Part shown: positions 21,613 through 34,128 of the stretch, in pieces
Layout of the letters: each line of letters opens with the position of its first letter
How positions within the stretch are numbered: the first letter of the stretch is position 1
Source: Arachnopeziza araneosa
Taxonomy: Eukaryota; Ascomycota; Leotiomycetes; Helotiales; Arachnopezizaceae
Direction: 5' to 3'
DNA length: 64,000 bases
Assembly: GCA_003988855.1 (NCBI GenBank)
Contig: QYAI01000095.1
Span: 55,968 to 119,967 of the forward strand
The notes under the pieces: model-generated
Seen by the model: only the letters and a program-made list of their open reading frames with translations
Database searches by the model: none
Told to the model about the DNA's origin: nothing
Position numbers and translations under genes: made by a program

Positions 21613-23748
21613 TTTCCTTCTAGATGTTAAGATTATGCAATGGGATCTTGGGATTGGATTTTCTGCTACAGTAAGAACATAGCGAGTCGATACTTCATCG
21701 TTCGGAGATAATCTTGAGATGTTGCTCGCTTTCCAAATTTGAAAAAAATTCATCCGGTCCTCTACCATCTACTAGATGAATAAATCAACTCACCATCTTG
21801 GAAATACATCCAGCACGCGTTGTTGAGGAAGTAATTGGAGTCGACGTCGAAATTTTGTGACCAGCAAAAACACATAATAGATTGGGGGCACAAGTGGCTT
21901 TAAGAAATTGACTTCTACTTGGGATGCACCACGAGTTTGATCAAACACTCTACACGATAGGGACATGTGAGTAGTATATTACAGAATAAATATGATTATG
22001 TATGCTATAAACAAATATTTGGTATGGGACGAACTAGCCAAGAATTTGAAACCGAGAACCGCGTATATTTGAGGATAAGTACGTCAGGGTTCGATGAGGT
22101 AGCAGCCTCTAACTTGGTATATAAAAACCTGAGTATAATTTGTGGGGCGTAGAAATACGATACAGCCTAAATATGACGCTCCCATGAATGAAACGGCTTT
22201 AATACTAATGGCAATAGAAATTCTTGGTGTTCTATCACAAAGCTCGTAAGATCCGCGATTGCATTCTCAATACCCTCACTTGATCGTTAGGGCCGGCAAC
22301 AAAACATCATGCTGTAGCTGAGTACCGGCGAGATAATGAGCAGCTATATGACGCCAGTGTCGTTGATATCAAAGCTTCTAGCTTGATTGATACTGAACAG
22401 CAACCAACGATCAGATTGCAGGTGAACGCTCTGGCAAAAACGTCCCGACTTAAGTAACTTGTAACAAATTAAATCTGCTCTGAGATTGAAGATAATCTAG
22501 AAGATTGTATGGTTCCAACTGACGGTTTCATAATGTTTTGGGTTGGTGAATGGTGAGACAGCACCTTTAGGCAACACTACCGATAAACACTTCCAGATCG
22601 TGGATCACAATCTGGTAGTAGTGCCAACAATTCCATAGCAACTGCTACCCGGTATTTGATGGATATCATGAGCTACCATATCTGTGCTAGCAAATAACGC
22701 ATTGAAGAAGATGAGACGACGGGTTGAAGAACAGATGCGGAAACGAGAGGTAGAAGCTTGATGTAAGGAAAGATGGAGGAGACTGATAGAATTAAGGAGT
22801 GCGCATATTGTAATGAGTGAATACATTAGAGAGATATTGTAAGGTGTTCGAAAGTTTGATCGTGCTGATGAAAGAAGAAACAGAATGCTGGTTTGCCGAA
22901 AGAGGACGGGGCAAGTTTCAATTGAGAAACCTCACATTTTCGTAAGCGAGGTGATTAAGCGTAGAGTTGGGCACCCGGTATAAGGTTACTCACCTTCCCT
23001 ATCATTTAAATCTTCTGTTCCCTCTTTCTCTGCTCTTACTATCAATATATTTATGTTCTTCCTCTTCACCCCTTCCTCGCCTTGCATCGTATTCTTGAAT
23101 TTAGCTAAGCAACCATGCTCTAGGCACACTACCAACAGCCAAACAGCCGCACAGCAAGATTTCTTTGATCAAGTGGATCATCTTTGCTCTCTTATTATAT
23201 TCCTCTTTTAAGCAACAAGTTTATGGAAACGTAAAATTGAGAAACATCAAAGCAGGAAATTTTGATTTGAGGTAGACAGCTGTGAACTGGAGATCTGGAT
23301 AGCTCAGAAGTCTTCGGTGAGCGAGAAGATGACTGAATTAGATGCGGATTTGAGACCACCCTAGAAGGCGATGAAACTTTACCGTTATTGAGAATAATTT
23401 CGTTAGGTAGAGGCCTGGGCGGCTAATAGGCCGTGCATCTGCATCTTAAAATATAGCTAGGAATTTGCATCTGCTGAATTCACATTTAACCAAAGCCAAG
23501 AAAAATACGGAAGTGTACACAAAACACAAATCATATGCGCTCGTACAATACTCATTCATAATACTGTCTTGGCTCTCTTTCTTTCTTTGTACCCCTCTCG
23601 CCATCTCGAAACCTCAAAAGCAAAACATGATTTCTACAAGAACCATTCTCATGCACGCGTAAAACCAAACTTCGTAGACACAGTACCAATACTCCCACAA
23701 ACCCAAGCCTGGCTAATCACGCTTTTCTATGATCCGCCTCTCAATGAC
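21613..23748. other. Long gene-free region
   Basis: About 2.1 kb of AT-rich sequence between the lectin-like gene and the PP2C gene. The open frames in it are short and have no family character. No tRNA, rRNA or clear repeat was recognised. It may hold regulatory DNA or old, unrecognisable insertions. Confidence 0.5.
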
Positions 23749-25600
23749 TTACTTGCTCACACCATCAGGCAACTTCAAGTTCTCGACTACCTCCTGACTC
23801 TTCTTCTCCAGGTCACTTCCCGCAGTGGGATCCTTCACCACACTATCTCCCTCTACCAACCCGGGCTCCTCTTCAACTACCTTCTCCATTTCCATCTTTA
23901 CCTCCTCTTTCTCTTCGAGAGGTTTTGGATCATGGCCCTTGCCGGAATTGCTCCCGCTAACACCAACAGCTGGCACACCATCCTGCTCAACCTTTCTCTT
24001 CGCATCACCCACAATCTTTTCTACTTCACTCACACCGCCTTTAGCACTAAGCGGATCGCCTTCAACGCCGATGGCCGAAGAGGGATCTTTGGTGGTGGTG
24101 AGGAGAGCGGACTTATTGAATCGAACAATCATACACGAGAGATTGTCGGTTGAGAAACGAGCCAGGGCGTGGTCAACGAGCTGTTTTGCAGCAGCGGTAG
24201 GATCAGAATGATTTCGGATGAGGTCAACAGCTTCTTGGTCAGAGCAGACATCCCAGAGCTAAGAATTGCAGGTCAGCATAAGACTAGCCAGGAGAATCAA
24301 ATGAACGTACCCCATCACAAGCTAAGATAATAAACTCATCTAAATCTGGCTGAATAACGGTCTCGGTGGTATACGGATGGCCTGTAACCAAGTCTTTCAT
24401 ATAGCTATCGCCCAATGCTCGAGTGACTGCCAAAACACCATTGACGCGATTATTTAAAATCAACCCTCCAGCATTAGCAACTCGCTTGCCTTCATTTTCG
24501 TCAGAGCCTTTGTGGTCGTAAGATAAGCGTAAGGCTTTTCCATTACGACATAAGACGATTCGTGCATCACCAACATTAGCAGTGTAAAGAACGCGTTGAC
24601 GACTCGCAGTTGTGCGGAGGCGGGCATGAGCGGCTTCTGAAGCAGAGGTAATATCAACGCCGGAGTCTACGGATTTATCTGCAGCTTCGTCTGCGGCTTT
24701 GACGGCTGCCGCGGTAGCTGGAGCAATTGCTGTTGAGCCGGTGGCAGACTGGGCGTTGGGTATCCTATCTTCCCATCGAAGAACTGCAGTGACAGCTGTG
24801 CATCCAGAGTTTTTTAAGGGTAGTTTTTCTAATTGAGCATCGACGGTTGTGAAAGTTTGGTCAAGGAGTTCGGGAATGGGTGTGTTGGGATTTTTGCGAA
24901 TGGTTTCTTCTAAAATGATATGAAGCTTCTTGCCGCACCAATCTGCAGCGAAAGTACCGGCATGGCCGTCGAAAATAGCGAAATATCCATTATCTGTTTC
25001 CATCATTTCGGGAGTAGGCTGTGTGTGATTTGATTCAACTGCTGACAGCTCATCAGTAGACTTTGAACCCAGACTTGCTGTTTCGGTTCCGAGTGCAGGG
25101 GCTGGAGTATGTAAGAAGTTGTAGAGGAAAGCATGTGTATCTTCCATAGTCCGACGGCATTTCTTATTCTTGTCCTCCCATACACCAACTGTGAACGTCG
25201 ACCTGGGTCCTGGATGTGATTCTCCAGCAGAATTGTTATGTTGACCTTGAGGGACACTCAATGCCGGATCCTGCTTTCCTAGCTTTTGTAGAGGAGTTTG
25301 AGTATTCTGTTCTGCAGTGCTGCGCATGAACCCAGTAGAATTCGGGTTTGGGCTGAAATGTAACGAACTCTTCGCGCTCGCAAGTAATGAGCTTGCTTTT
25401 CCGCCAACTCCACTACTCCTGCGCTTCTTCTCTCCAGTTCCATCTCGACCCTGAGGACTTCCATTACCACTGCGTTTCTCCGCGCCAGAGCTTTCGTCGC
25501 CAGATTTTGACGTATTCTCGGCGGCTTTGGTATCAACTGTGATGGAAGAGTCAGAATCTGGACCACCAGCCCTTGGTGGTGACCCAGAGCTGCCAAACAT
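23749..25600 (-). CDS. PP2C-type protein phosphatase, Ptc1-like
   Basis: Metal-dependent Ser/Thr phosphatase; Ptc1-type enzymes dampen stress MAP kinases (HOG, cell-wall integrity). Model: complement join 23749-24258 and 24311-25600, 599 residues. The frame is open upstream to at least 25654, but no ATG occurs between 25601 and about 25950, so MFGSSGSPPRAGG at 25600 is the first usable start; an upstream exon cannot be excluded. After about 130 Ser/Gly-rich residues comes the catalytic domain: GVWEDKNKKC with RRTMED (149-154), FAIFDGHAG, a CTAVTAVL segment, NVGDARIVL, GVLAVTRALGDSY and ILACDGLWDVCSD, the last spanning the 52-nt intron. The metal-binding Asp residues are all present. The last 110 residues form a Lys/Glu-rich disordered tail. 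A Ser/Ala-rich insert lies inside the domain, near residues 300-325. Confidence 0.9.
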
Positions 25601-26807
25601 CCTGTTCAGCAGACCTCCCTGGGAGGAAAAGCTCCTCCGTTTACTTCCTGCCACTTTGTTGGCTTCGCTATGTGTGTCTCGTAAGGAGACTGTGGTGTCA
25701 CGAAGGAAAGAGTGGGAATGGGAGGCTCGGGGTGGATGCGGGGTTGGTGAAGGGGCAGGTTGGTAGAGGCAATATATTTAGCCAAGTGTTTGCTCTTGCT
25801 CGGGAGTAATCGTTGATCTACTTTGTAGTGGTAATTGTTGGTGAAGGTTGCACAGCAGGTCTAGGTTGGTGTTAGTGAATGACGACGTCTTGGTGTGGGG
25901 TAGAGCGGGGCGGTTATGGCAGATGCCTTATTGCCACTGTTTGAGAGAGACTGTCACATACCAGAGAATTGGATGGATTGTTCCTCTCTGTTTTCGAAAT
26001 TACAATCTTAGGCTTCTATTTGCTTCTGCGCTGGTAGGCTGGGAGCAGCGGGCCTGGGGTTTGCGTCACTCGCTAACCCTCGGCTTCAATCAAGTTGTTC
26101 TAGGTAACAGAGGGCACAGATCGCTGGAACGAAGAAGCGGCAGCTCAGCGAGTTTGGTCTCGGGAATTGTGTATGTGATGCCTCTGGGCGCACGATAGTG
26201 TCAATAGAGCTGGGACGTCGTTGATTGCAGGGATCGGTGCCTGTTGTTGCCTTTGTCGATGGGGAGGAGGGGCAGGCACAGTTGCGATGATGTACACTGA
26301 AACCACCGGACTTAAGGAATGGTCCTCGAGTCTTCGGACGTCCGGTCTCCAACTTGGAGAGCGAGAGTTTAGAGAAGAGTCCCGTCAGGTAAGCAGAAAT
26401 CCGTAGATTGGGAAGATTGGCGCCTTTCACGGAACCCTGCCGGTGCTGGTCCTGATGATCTGGGTGGCTCAGTCTTGCACCCTCTTCGCTCCAACGGCGT
26501 CGCTTCCCCGCGCTCCGGGCGAAAAGATTGGCTTGAGGCGAGGGAACAGGATCTATTTTCAGACGGGCGAGCATTGGTCAAAATTTACGTTTCCCAGCCT
26601 GTCTCACGGCGCCGCTTCAAACTTGCTGGCGTTTCTGAATACAACCCACCCAAGTATTTTGAGGCAGTGATGTCAGGCGGTGGCTTTATTCCGCCGATTA
26701 AGCCGATAAGGCAAGGCAAGGCAAGACAAGGCTACATCATTTCGTATCAGATAATTACCCAAACTCCAGGCCTCAACATCTCAGTGCACGCCCAGCTACA
26801 TAACCCA
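25601..26807. other. Intergenic region, promoter side of the PP2C gene
   Basis: About 1.2 kb, GC-richer than its neighbours. A 162-codon minus-strand frame at 26086-26574 has no recognisable domain and is Pro/Ser/Arg-rich, typical of chance translation of a leader or promoter. A true first exon of the PP2C gene could lie here. Confidence 0.45.
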
Positions 26808-27623
26808 TCACCTTCTCAGGCTGTTTAGTCTGGCTTGGAGATCATCGTCACCAGGATCACCACCGCCTCCACCAATTGCTTGAGCAACCTTCCCCTCTGA
26901 AACCATACTACTCTGTAGACCCTGTGGTGTCTCGCCCATCTTTCAACGTAATTAGTCTGTATACAATATCTGCCCGTGCTTTGGACAACTTACTGAGTTC
27001 TTCAAATCCACTCCAATTTCCTCCAAGACCTGTTCCACAACTTCTTCTCCTTCGGCTTCGTCCTCTAGTCCAGTCACATCATCGATGGCATCGTCCATCA
27101 TCTCTTGTCTTTGATCCATGATATCATTCTCTCTCTCAAATTCCATAGCTATCCGTTGCAATGCTGGTAGGTTCATAGATCGATTCATGCTTCCAAGAAC
27201 CCCGGTGGCACCCTTCATAGCCTGCATCATCTGTTCATTTGTTCTGACCGTCTGCCAAGAGGTTAGCTCAATTACCATATGTACGAAGCATCTGTACCTG
27301 GATCCTCAATGAAATAGCTTGTAATTGCGTCCTCATCGCATAAAACTTCTCGATATATCTTCTTGTCCGCACCAAATCTTTCGCTTGGATCTTGCAAGCC
27401 CCCATCTGTCCATTCTTTGCGCTCTTCTTGATCTCTTGAATTAACTTCTTCTCCTGATTCTCGAGCTTGGTCCGCTCGCGGTCAAGTTCTCGTTGGGTCT
27501 TTTCGAGAGAGCGTTGATGTTTGCGGAGACGCTCGGCAGGCGTCATGCGCTTTCCAAAGGCCCATTCGACGATCTGGAATTGATTAGAAGAGAAAGAGAA
27601 GCAAAGGAGCAACTTACATTCAT
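26808..27623 (-). CDS. VPS2: ESCRT-III subunit Vps2/Did4 (CHMP2)
   Basis: Core ESCRT-III subunit that recruits the Vps4 ATPase to endosomes for membrane scission. Model: complement join 26808-26939, 26994-27251, 27298-27573, 27618-27623, 223 residues. The first coding exon is only 6 nt (Met-Asn) before a GTAAGT donor. It restores the invariant start MNIVEWAFGKRMTPAERLRKHQR across the first intron. The basic helix-rich core continues with KMGACKIQAKDLVRTR-like sequence (here QMGACKIQAKDLVRTR). The acidic region and the C-terminal MIM1 motif DDLQARLNSLRR, which Vps4 binds, close the protein. Introns are 44-54 nt. The match to Vps2 is full length. Confidence 0.95.
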
Positions 27624-28034
27624 GTTTATGGGTGGTAGAGTATCAGAGGAGGGCTGAGACGTGAGTGAATTGTTGTAGAGTGTAAAGTATCTCAGCCAAA
27701 CGAATGCCTATCGCCAGCTTCGTCACTCAAGGCTACGGAAACTTGGCCAAGGCTTGCCGCCTGAGGCCACAAGTGCAATGGCCGAGGTTTAGTGAAGAAG
27801 TGAAAAGAATATTTCGTCGGGCGCTTTGAGAAATCAAATCACGAGAAACAAATACAATTTTTGACTTGACTTTGGTCTACTCTGTTGTACATTCTCAAAA
27901 CTCTCCAGAGTTTGTTCTGCACGGGAAGGTCCAACAACCACGCTAAGATTATGCACCGCAATTAATCGCCTCACCCTCAGCATCACTCCACCATTTTTCC
28001 TGCATCACCACAACCCCATGGTCAATCTTTCGCG
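27624..28034. promoter_or_regulatory. Divergent promoter between VPS2 and FZO1
   Basis: The two start codons lie 411 bases apart on opposite strands, so both promoters must share this stretch. The half next to FZO1 is C-rich. No single site stands out. Confidence 0.45.
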
Positions 28035-30826
28035 ATGTCTCAAGAGCATGCCAAAGGGAATGGCAAGGACAAGTCTACGAACTCCGGCGGGTCTAGCTCG
28101 CACAGTCGCCCTCAGTACATGACTGTTGGCTCTGGATCGACTTCTGAATCCGCCGCTCGACTACAAGCCCTCCTTGACAACGATTCCGGCTATGGAGGTA
28201 GTATAGCAGGCGATTCAATCGCGCCGGTATGGAATCCAATGATAACTGAAGATCGTCCGACGCCACCAGCATCTTCGATGACACCAACGTTAGGAGAGGA
28301 TATGACTGAGCAGCAATTGGGCGACAGGAGAGTGCAAGCCAATGCTATCCATCAGTTATGGTACAATCAACATCGTGTCACGCTTGCGAGATCCATCAAT
28401 CGAGTGGTAGAAACGTTGAGAGGTCTACAGGAGATGAATGCGAAATGGCCAGCGACTTATCCTTCTGTCCAGCGCGCGGAACAAGCGCAATCGCAAGGTC
28501 AAGATCGAAGACCAACTTTGATGCATACAAATAGCAGCGGCCCTGGAGCAGAAATGTCACCGAGACCTGGGGTTTTGAAAAGAGCCGCGACGAGCATTGG
28601 AGAGGAAAGCACAGAAGCAGAGAGTAGCAAGGTTGCGGAGGAACGGAAGGCACCAGAACCTAGACTTATCACACCCCAGATTGCGAAGGAGTTCTCGATA
28701 TTGAAACTAGATTTGAAACTAGGAGCTCTACACCAGGTGGAGCTGGTACATTCGTTGGAGAAAGGCTCAATTGCAAGTTTACTGGATGGGAAAATCAGCT
28801 CAAGTATAAAACACTTACTGAGCTTACGAGAAAGAATTGAAGATACAAGCAGTAAAGTGTTGGTTACTGGAGATCTTAATGCCGGAAAGTCGACATTCTG
28901 CAATGCGTTGCTCAGGAGAAAGATTTTACCAGAAGATCAACAGCCTTGTACAAGTATATTTTGTGAGGTTCTGAACGCAAGGGAGAATGGAGGTGTGGAA
29001 GAAGTTCATGCTGTTCACAAGGATGCAGTCTACAATCGAAATGATGAGAGTTCGTACGATGTCTTCACTTTACTGGATCTGGAGACACTGGTCACCTCGA
29101 ATGAAACCTACACACAATGCAAAGTTTATGTAAAGGATGTGCGATCAATCGACGAGTCACTGCTTAGCAATGGGGCAGTTGATATTTCCATTATCGATGC
29201 ACCAGGGTTGAATATGGATACGACCAAAACGACAGCAATTTTCGCCCGTCAAGAGGAAATTGATGTTGTTGTTTTTGTTGTTTCGGCAGCAAATCATTTC
29301 ACAATCACAGCCCAAGAATTTATCTGGGCAGCTGCCGCCGAAAAAGCATACATTTTCATCGTAGTAAATGGTTACGACAATATCAAGGACAAGGAAAGAT
29401 GTCAAAAGATGATTCTGAAGCAAGTTCAAGGTCTTAGTCCTCGGACATATAAAGAAAATGCAGAATTGGTACATTTCGTCTCTTCCAATGCCGTTCCAAC
29501 GGGCCCTGCTCCACCAGGTGGTCCATCATTCAGCGGTTCCGGGTCTTCAAGTGGTGGAGGTGGTGATGATGACCCTTCAGATCCCAAGGGCAAAGGAAAA
29601 GAGAGAGAGAAAGTCCGTGATTTTGAAAATCTAGAACAGTCACTTCGCCGGTTTGTTCTCGAGAAGCGTGCTCGATCCAAACTTGCGCCCGCTAAAACGT
29701 ACCTCTTGAATGTTCTCTCGGACGTCCATCAACTGGCAACTGTCAACCTTGAAGTAGCCCAATCTGAACTAGATCGCGTCACGAAAGAACTCAATGAGCT
29801 TGAGCCAGTGTTAGAAAAAAGCAAGAAGGCGAAAGCAGAAGTGAGCGACGAGATTGACTCTACCATTGAATCAACTTGCAAAGAAATCTACGACCACACT
29901 CGTTCCACCCTCAGCACTTCCATTGCTACAGCCTCCGAATCTGAGAACTTAGCCGTTCCCTACCCAGGCTTATGGGATGTATGGCAATATGCAGATGATA
30001 TAAAGTCCGCTATGCTAGACCAAATATCACAGTCTGTCGTACTCTGTGAAGAACACGCTCGACGCAAGACTGTTGAGGGAGTTTCCTCGATTAAACAACT
30101 CGGCCTCCTCCACCTTGGAGATGAGTATACAGATCTCAGCTTCCGTTCCGATGTCATGTTCCGCCGTAAGCGCGATATCTTAGCTCGCCAGATCGAGGTC
30201 GAGACTGAGATTTGGGATTTCGTCGATTGGTCTAGCCTCATTCAACGACAAGAAAAGATGGCTGGAACAGGTATGGCACTCACAGTCGTCGGAGCCGTTG
30301 GTGGACGTCTTGTCGGCGGATGGAGCTGGGTTGACGGTGTCATCTCCACCACCAAAGTTGTCGGTGTCAACAACCTCCGCCGTCTCGCCATTCCTGGTGC
30401 CATCGCAATTGGTTCGTACCCTTACTTTCCCCATTCTCTTACAATGTCACTAACTCTCCGATAGTAGTAGCAGCTACCTATCTTACACTTTCGTCCATTC
30501 CAACTTCCCTCCCCCGCCGACTTAGCGCCAAAATATCTACTCAGCTACAAACCATTGACTTCATACACCTCAACTCCGATCGCATCTCCTCCTCCGTTCG
30601 TAAAGTACTACGCTTCCCAGCCGACAATCTGCGTGTAGGTCTCCAGCAATCAGTTCAGCAGCTTAGTGTCAAGAGAGAAGAGACGAGAAAGGTTCGCGTG
30701 GAGAGTGAGGTTGCTAGGAAATACTTCGGTAACTTAGTTATGGAGTGTAGGGGTGTGAGAGGAAGCGTTGAGAGTGTAGATCTAGAAGGCAATGCACCAG
30801 GAGTGGCTGGAGGCTACGACTTCTAG
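28035..30826 (+). CDS. FZO1: Mitofusin Fzo1, outer-membrane fusion GTPase
   Basis: Dynamin-like GTPase of the mitochondrial outer membrane that tethers and fuses mitochondria. Model: join 28035-30411 and 30465-30826, 912 residues; the 53-nt intron splits a Val codon. The first 240 residues are polar and Ser-rich, followed by a heptad region. The G domain has P-loop GDLNAGKS (279-286), PCTS as the G2 threonine region, DAPGLNMD as G3, and VVNGYDNI at G4, where NGYD replaces the canonical NKxD. After a Gly/Ser-rich linker and a long coiled coil (near residues 575-610), two hydrophobic segments lie around ALTVVGAVGGRLVGG and AIPGAIAIGVVAATYLTL; the second spans the splice site, which supports the model. 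A last coiled coil ends the protein. The length fits fungal Fzo1. Confidence 0.95.
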
Positions 30827-31542
30827 GATATTGTGTGTATGAAAGGTGAGTTGTAAGAAGGAGGATATATCATACCCCACATTCATTCATTCCGTCCCGG
30901 CGTTCGTTGTACTTAAATGGAAGGAAAATAAAGAAGAGTAAATGCACGGGACGGCGCTGGGGCTGCTTTGCTTGCTTTATGCTTGTCTACGAATCAGGAG
31001 ATGCAGGAGGAAGGAGTCGGGGGTAAGGAGGGACATCAACCCCACTTCATGTTTATAGTTGAGTTAATTGGCTACCTGTCTAATAGCTACTTAGAGAAAG
31101 TATATATGTTTCTGCATCTCAACACGAAACGGAAATGGAATCCGACGTTTGCAAGGTAACGTGGAGATGAATACGTCTAATGCTAGTCTTTAATTCAGAA
31201 TGAATGTTTGCTAACGATCTACCTTGAGGATACTAGCTCCATCTTAATCCTTACGAAGTGTTACGTGAACTGTGTTATGTGAATTGACACATGTTACTCG
31301 GGCTTTCGTATTCTGGATGCGAAATGTCTGAGCTACATGGGGAAAGAAGTCGGGTCATGTGAGTTTCTTAACATTATCACGCTTTCCCAAATTCATATAC
31401 TAGCCGCAGCCACTTTAGAGATTCCAGTAACGAGCCAACTACCATTTTGTTCCCTTTCCAACGATGCAATCAGTTCTTTAAAGTGGTTCTCGCTGCACCA
31501 TATCCGCTTCACTAAATCAACAATTCCATTAGGCTTGCCCTA
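30827..31542. other. Convergent intergenic region
   Basis: This lies between the 3' ends of FZO1 and the HET gene. No RNA gene, repeat or supported coding frame was seen. Confidence 0.5.
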
Positions 31543-33470
31543 TCATACCAAAACAAACAACTTGGGAGGTCCCTCTCGCTCCATTTGATCCATCTCGTCT
31601 GGCAAGACTGCTTCGCCGATATATTCATACACCCCGTTCTCGACCTCTCGAACAACATAGAAAACGCTGCCACCAAGGAACGAGCAGACAGTGTCTCCAA
31701 CTATGGCCGAATTTGGGAAAAGTCCCAACCGTAAGCTATCTCCTTGAACTATTCGGATCGAGTGTACTTCTCTGTATGGCTCAGTAAAGAACATGTGATC
31801 TAGATAGTCTAAAAAACTGCGATTCTCCTCGTCGGTGGGTTGATCACGCCCGATCAGAAAATTATTAAGCATGTAGTCCCACAGAGACGCAACCTGATTC
31901 TCTAGCGTTACCCCTTGGGTATCTGTTGATATTTGCGCGTAAAGTTCGGGCAGAGATGATCCCACCTCGTGCGTAACCCACCCTTTGAGGGCCAGATGCA
32001 TGCGGTCCGATGATATCACTGGAGCCCATTCTCGAGCATCGGAGTAGCGATGCATTTTTGGTCTTTTTCTTCGAGTCCCACCAAGTTCTGTGTACTCCTT
32101 CTCCGCACTCCAATCTGGAATCCAGCTTGGCAGATTTGATCGTCTTGTGCCGATGAGCGTTGCATGCCCGAGGAAATCAAGTGTACCGCAAGGATGCTTT
32201 GCGGTCTTTAAGCAGTGTTGCACAACTTCGAGATACACCTCTAGAACTGACTTCTGATAATTCGGGACGATGAGCTTTCGACGAGTATCCACGAGACTCG
32301 TGGCAGCGAAGACCTTGTCTCGAGGATCTTTACACTGTTGAAGCGACAGCATAGAGAGTGTCTTCAAATATGACAACTGTTCATTTTTCCGTTCCCACAT
32401 AAGGGCCAGTCGTCTTGCTGCAGAGAGAAGAGGAGAATGAAATGGCTTTAGCAGAACAGTCTTGTGCCCTGCCATATCAAGATGTATTATCAGACGCCAA
32501 AGGAGAGAAAAATGTATGGCGATATCACCATAGCAAACGAAGGGTGTCGAGCCACAACAGACCTCCTGCACTATCCACGCTCTGCGCCACCACTGAAACA
32601 AGAATAATTGAACGATACTCTCCCATATAGGATCACGGTAAGATTGGTTGAAACATGGAATCCACTCACACTCTCGAGTAAGGTCGCTGAGTGATTGCGT
32701 GAGTGTGAAGGTGTCCCCAGCAGCAGCTAAAATACGGTCCGTCTCAATAGCGAACCTTATAAGCTTCTCATAAACTTGCCTGGATCTAAATATAGCCATT
32801 TGGCCACTCGGTGCCCCAAGAAATGCCACGACTTGGCTTGCTTGTTGGTAAATACGACTCATAGCGGCTACCTGAGTAGACTTTTCCACCAAGTTCAATT
32901 GATCGATGCAAATGGCGTCAACCCATAAAAGTCCCCAAGGGGAATCCCGAGCCAAGTGAGCAAGGGCTTGGTGGAGATTCTTCGTAACCATCAGTCGACG
33001 GCCATTAACTGAGATGGCAAGCTTGTCCGCTTCAGATCCCCAAGTGTAGGATAGTGCAGAATATGCCAGCTTAGAGTGTCTTTTTAAGATGTTTGATAAT
33101 GTTTTGGTGATTCGAGCCCATTTGGTATGTTTCAACAAATTCCCAAATTTGAAATGATCCATCCCAAATCGCAGCGGCGCAGGAGGAGTATGGCTTTGTT
33201 GAATACCGTCTTCATCCAAACACTCATCGTCGACAACATGTATGAGTCGGATGCTATGATCATCCAGGTGCGCGTACTCAAAATCAGGCAGGTCTGATGC
33301 ATCGAATATGTCACAAGGCTCTAATAATTTTTTGACCGCCCAGTGTCTAACTTTACTTTCATAGTTTGGCCTAACACAAACAAATCAGAATGAGTGAGAG
33401 TAATATAGAAGCGTCAACAATACTCTTCGAGAAAGTCCAAATCTCCACTCTCAATCTCATACATACTCAT
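31543..33470 (-). CDS. HET-domain protein (heterokaryon incompatibility type)
   Basis: Model: complement join 31543-33370 and 33424-33470, 624 residues. A 53-nt intron (GTATTG...GTTAG) joins the start MSMYEIESGDLDFLE to the long second exon in frame. The HET domain is clear: YSALSYTWGS starts near residue 119, then LWVDAICIDQLN near 160, then MSRIYQQASQVVAFLG. These are the three conserved HET blocks. Such domains trigger programmed cell death in non-self recognition and appear to act as TIR-like effectors. The C-terminal half carries a typical HET companion region (DPRDKVFAATSLV, LPSWIPDWS, and a GDTVCSFLGGSVFYVVRE block near the end). No NACHT, ankyrin or WD repeats follow, so this is a stand-alone HET protein of the common size. 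No lesion was seen. Partners are unknown. Confidence 0.9.
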
Positions 33471-34128
33471 CTTGCTTCGACCTTGACAGCCTGATTCTGG
33501 ATTCTGGTCAAATATACGTCCCAAGTCGGTAATCGCGTGACCACTTGCGAGTCACTTGAAGAGAGCTTATAGTCGTTTCAGGATCTCTTACTGCTAAATT
33601 CTCGGGGCTAGGTGCCGTTTCCTCTGCTGTCGAAGCGGCTCTGTGATCAAATCCTGCAGTGTGGGCATAGGGAGGGAAGGAGCAGCTAGGGAGTGTGTTT
33701 ATAAGGGAATTCCCATGCAATCCTATCTTGAAGAATCAACATCACTTCTTCACACATCAACATCACCTGTTTTTCTTGCAGTGCCCATTCGCTTGTTTTC
33801 GCTTAGTATCTCCTGCCAATCAGGCCATGTTGCATTCGTGATCATCAATACTCTCGTCCCGTCCTGGTGGCTGCCGGATCGTCCGAGTTCAGGCAAATGT
33901 CCGACTTATCGGGCCACGATGTGCTATGAATGGACGCAAAGTGTTTGGCGTTCCCGTGTTACCAAAACAGTGTCGGAAGAGTGAAGCCTCACCTCTTAGA
34001 ATGCGCCGGGCTCTTTTTGACACAAAACAAGTACTTAGCCCCCAGCCTCCCGATATTTCATCCTCTCCTTTGTGGTGTGAATCATCCACGCACTTTCTCA
34101 CGTTGATGAGCAGTCGGAGCCAGAAAAA
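33471..34128. other. Divergent intergenic region
   Basis: About 660 bases between the divergent HET and L-domain genes, probably with both promoters. No RNA gene or repeat was recognised. Confidence 0.45.

Noticed and set aside
26086..26574. A 162-codon minus-strand frame upstream of the PP2C gene.
   Set aside because: Low-complexity Pro/Ser/Arg composition, no domain, and the position fits a promoter or leader.
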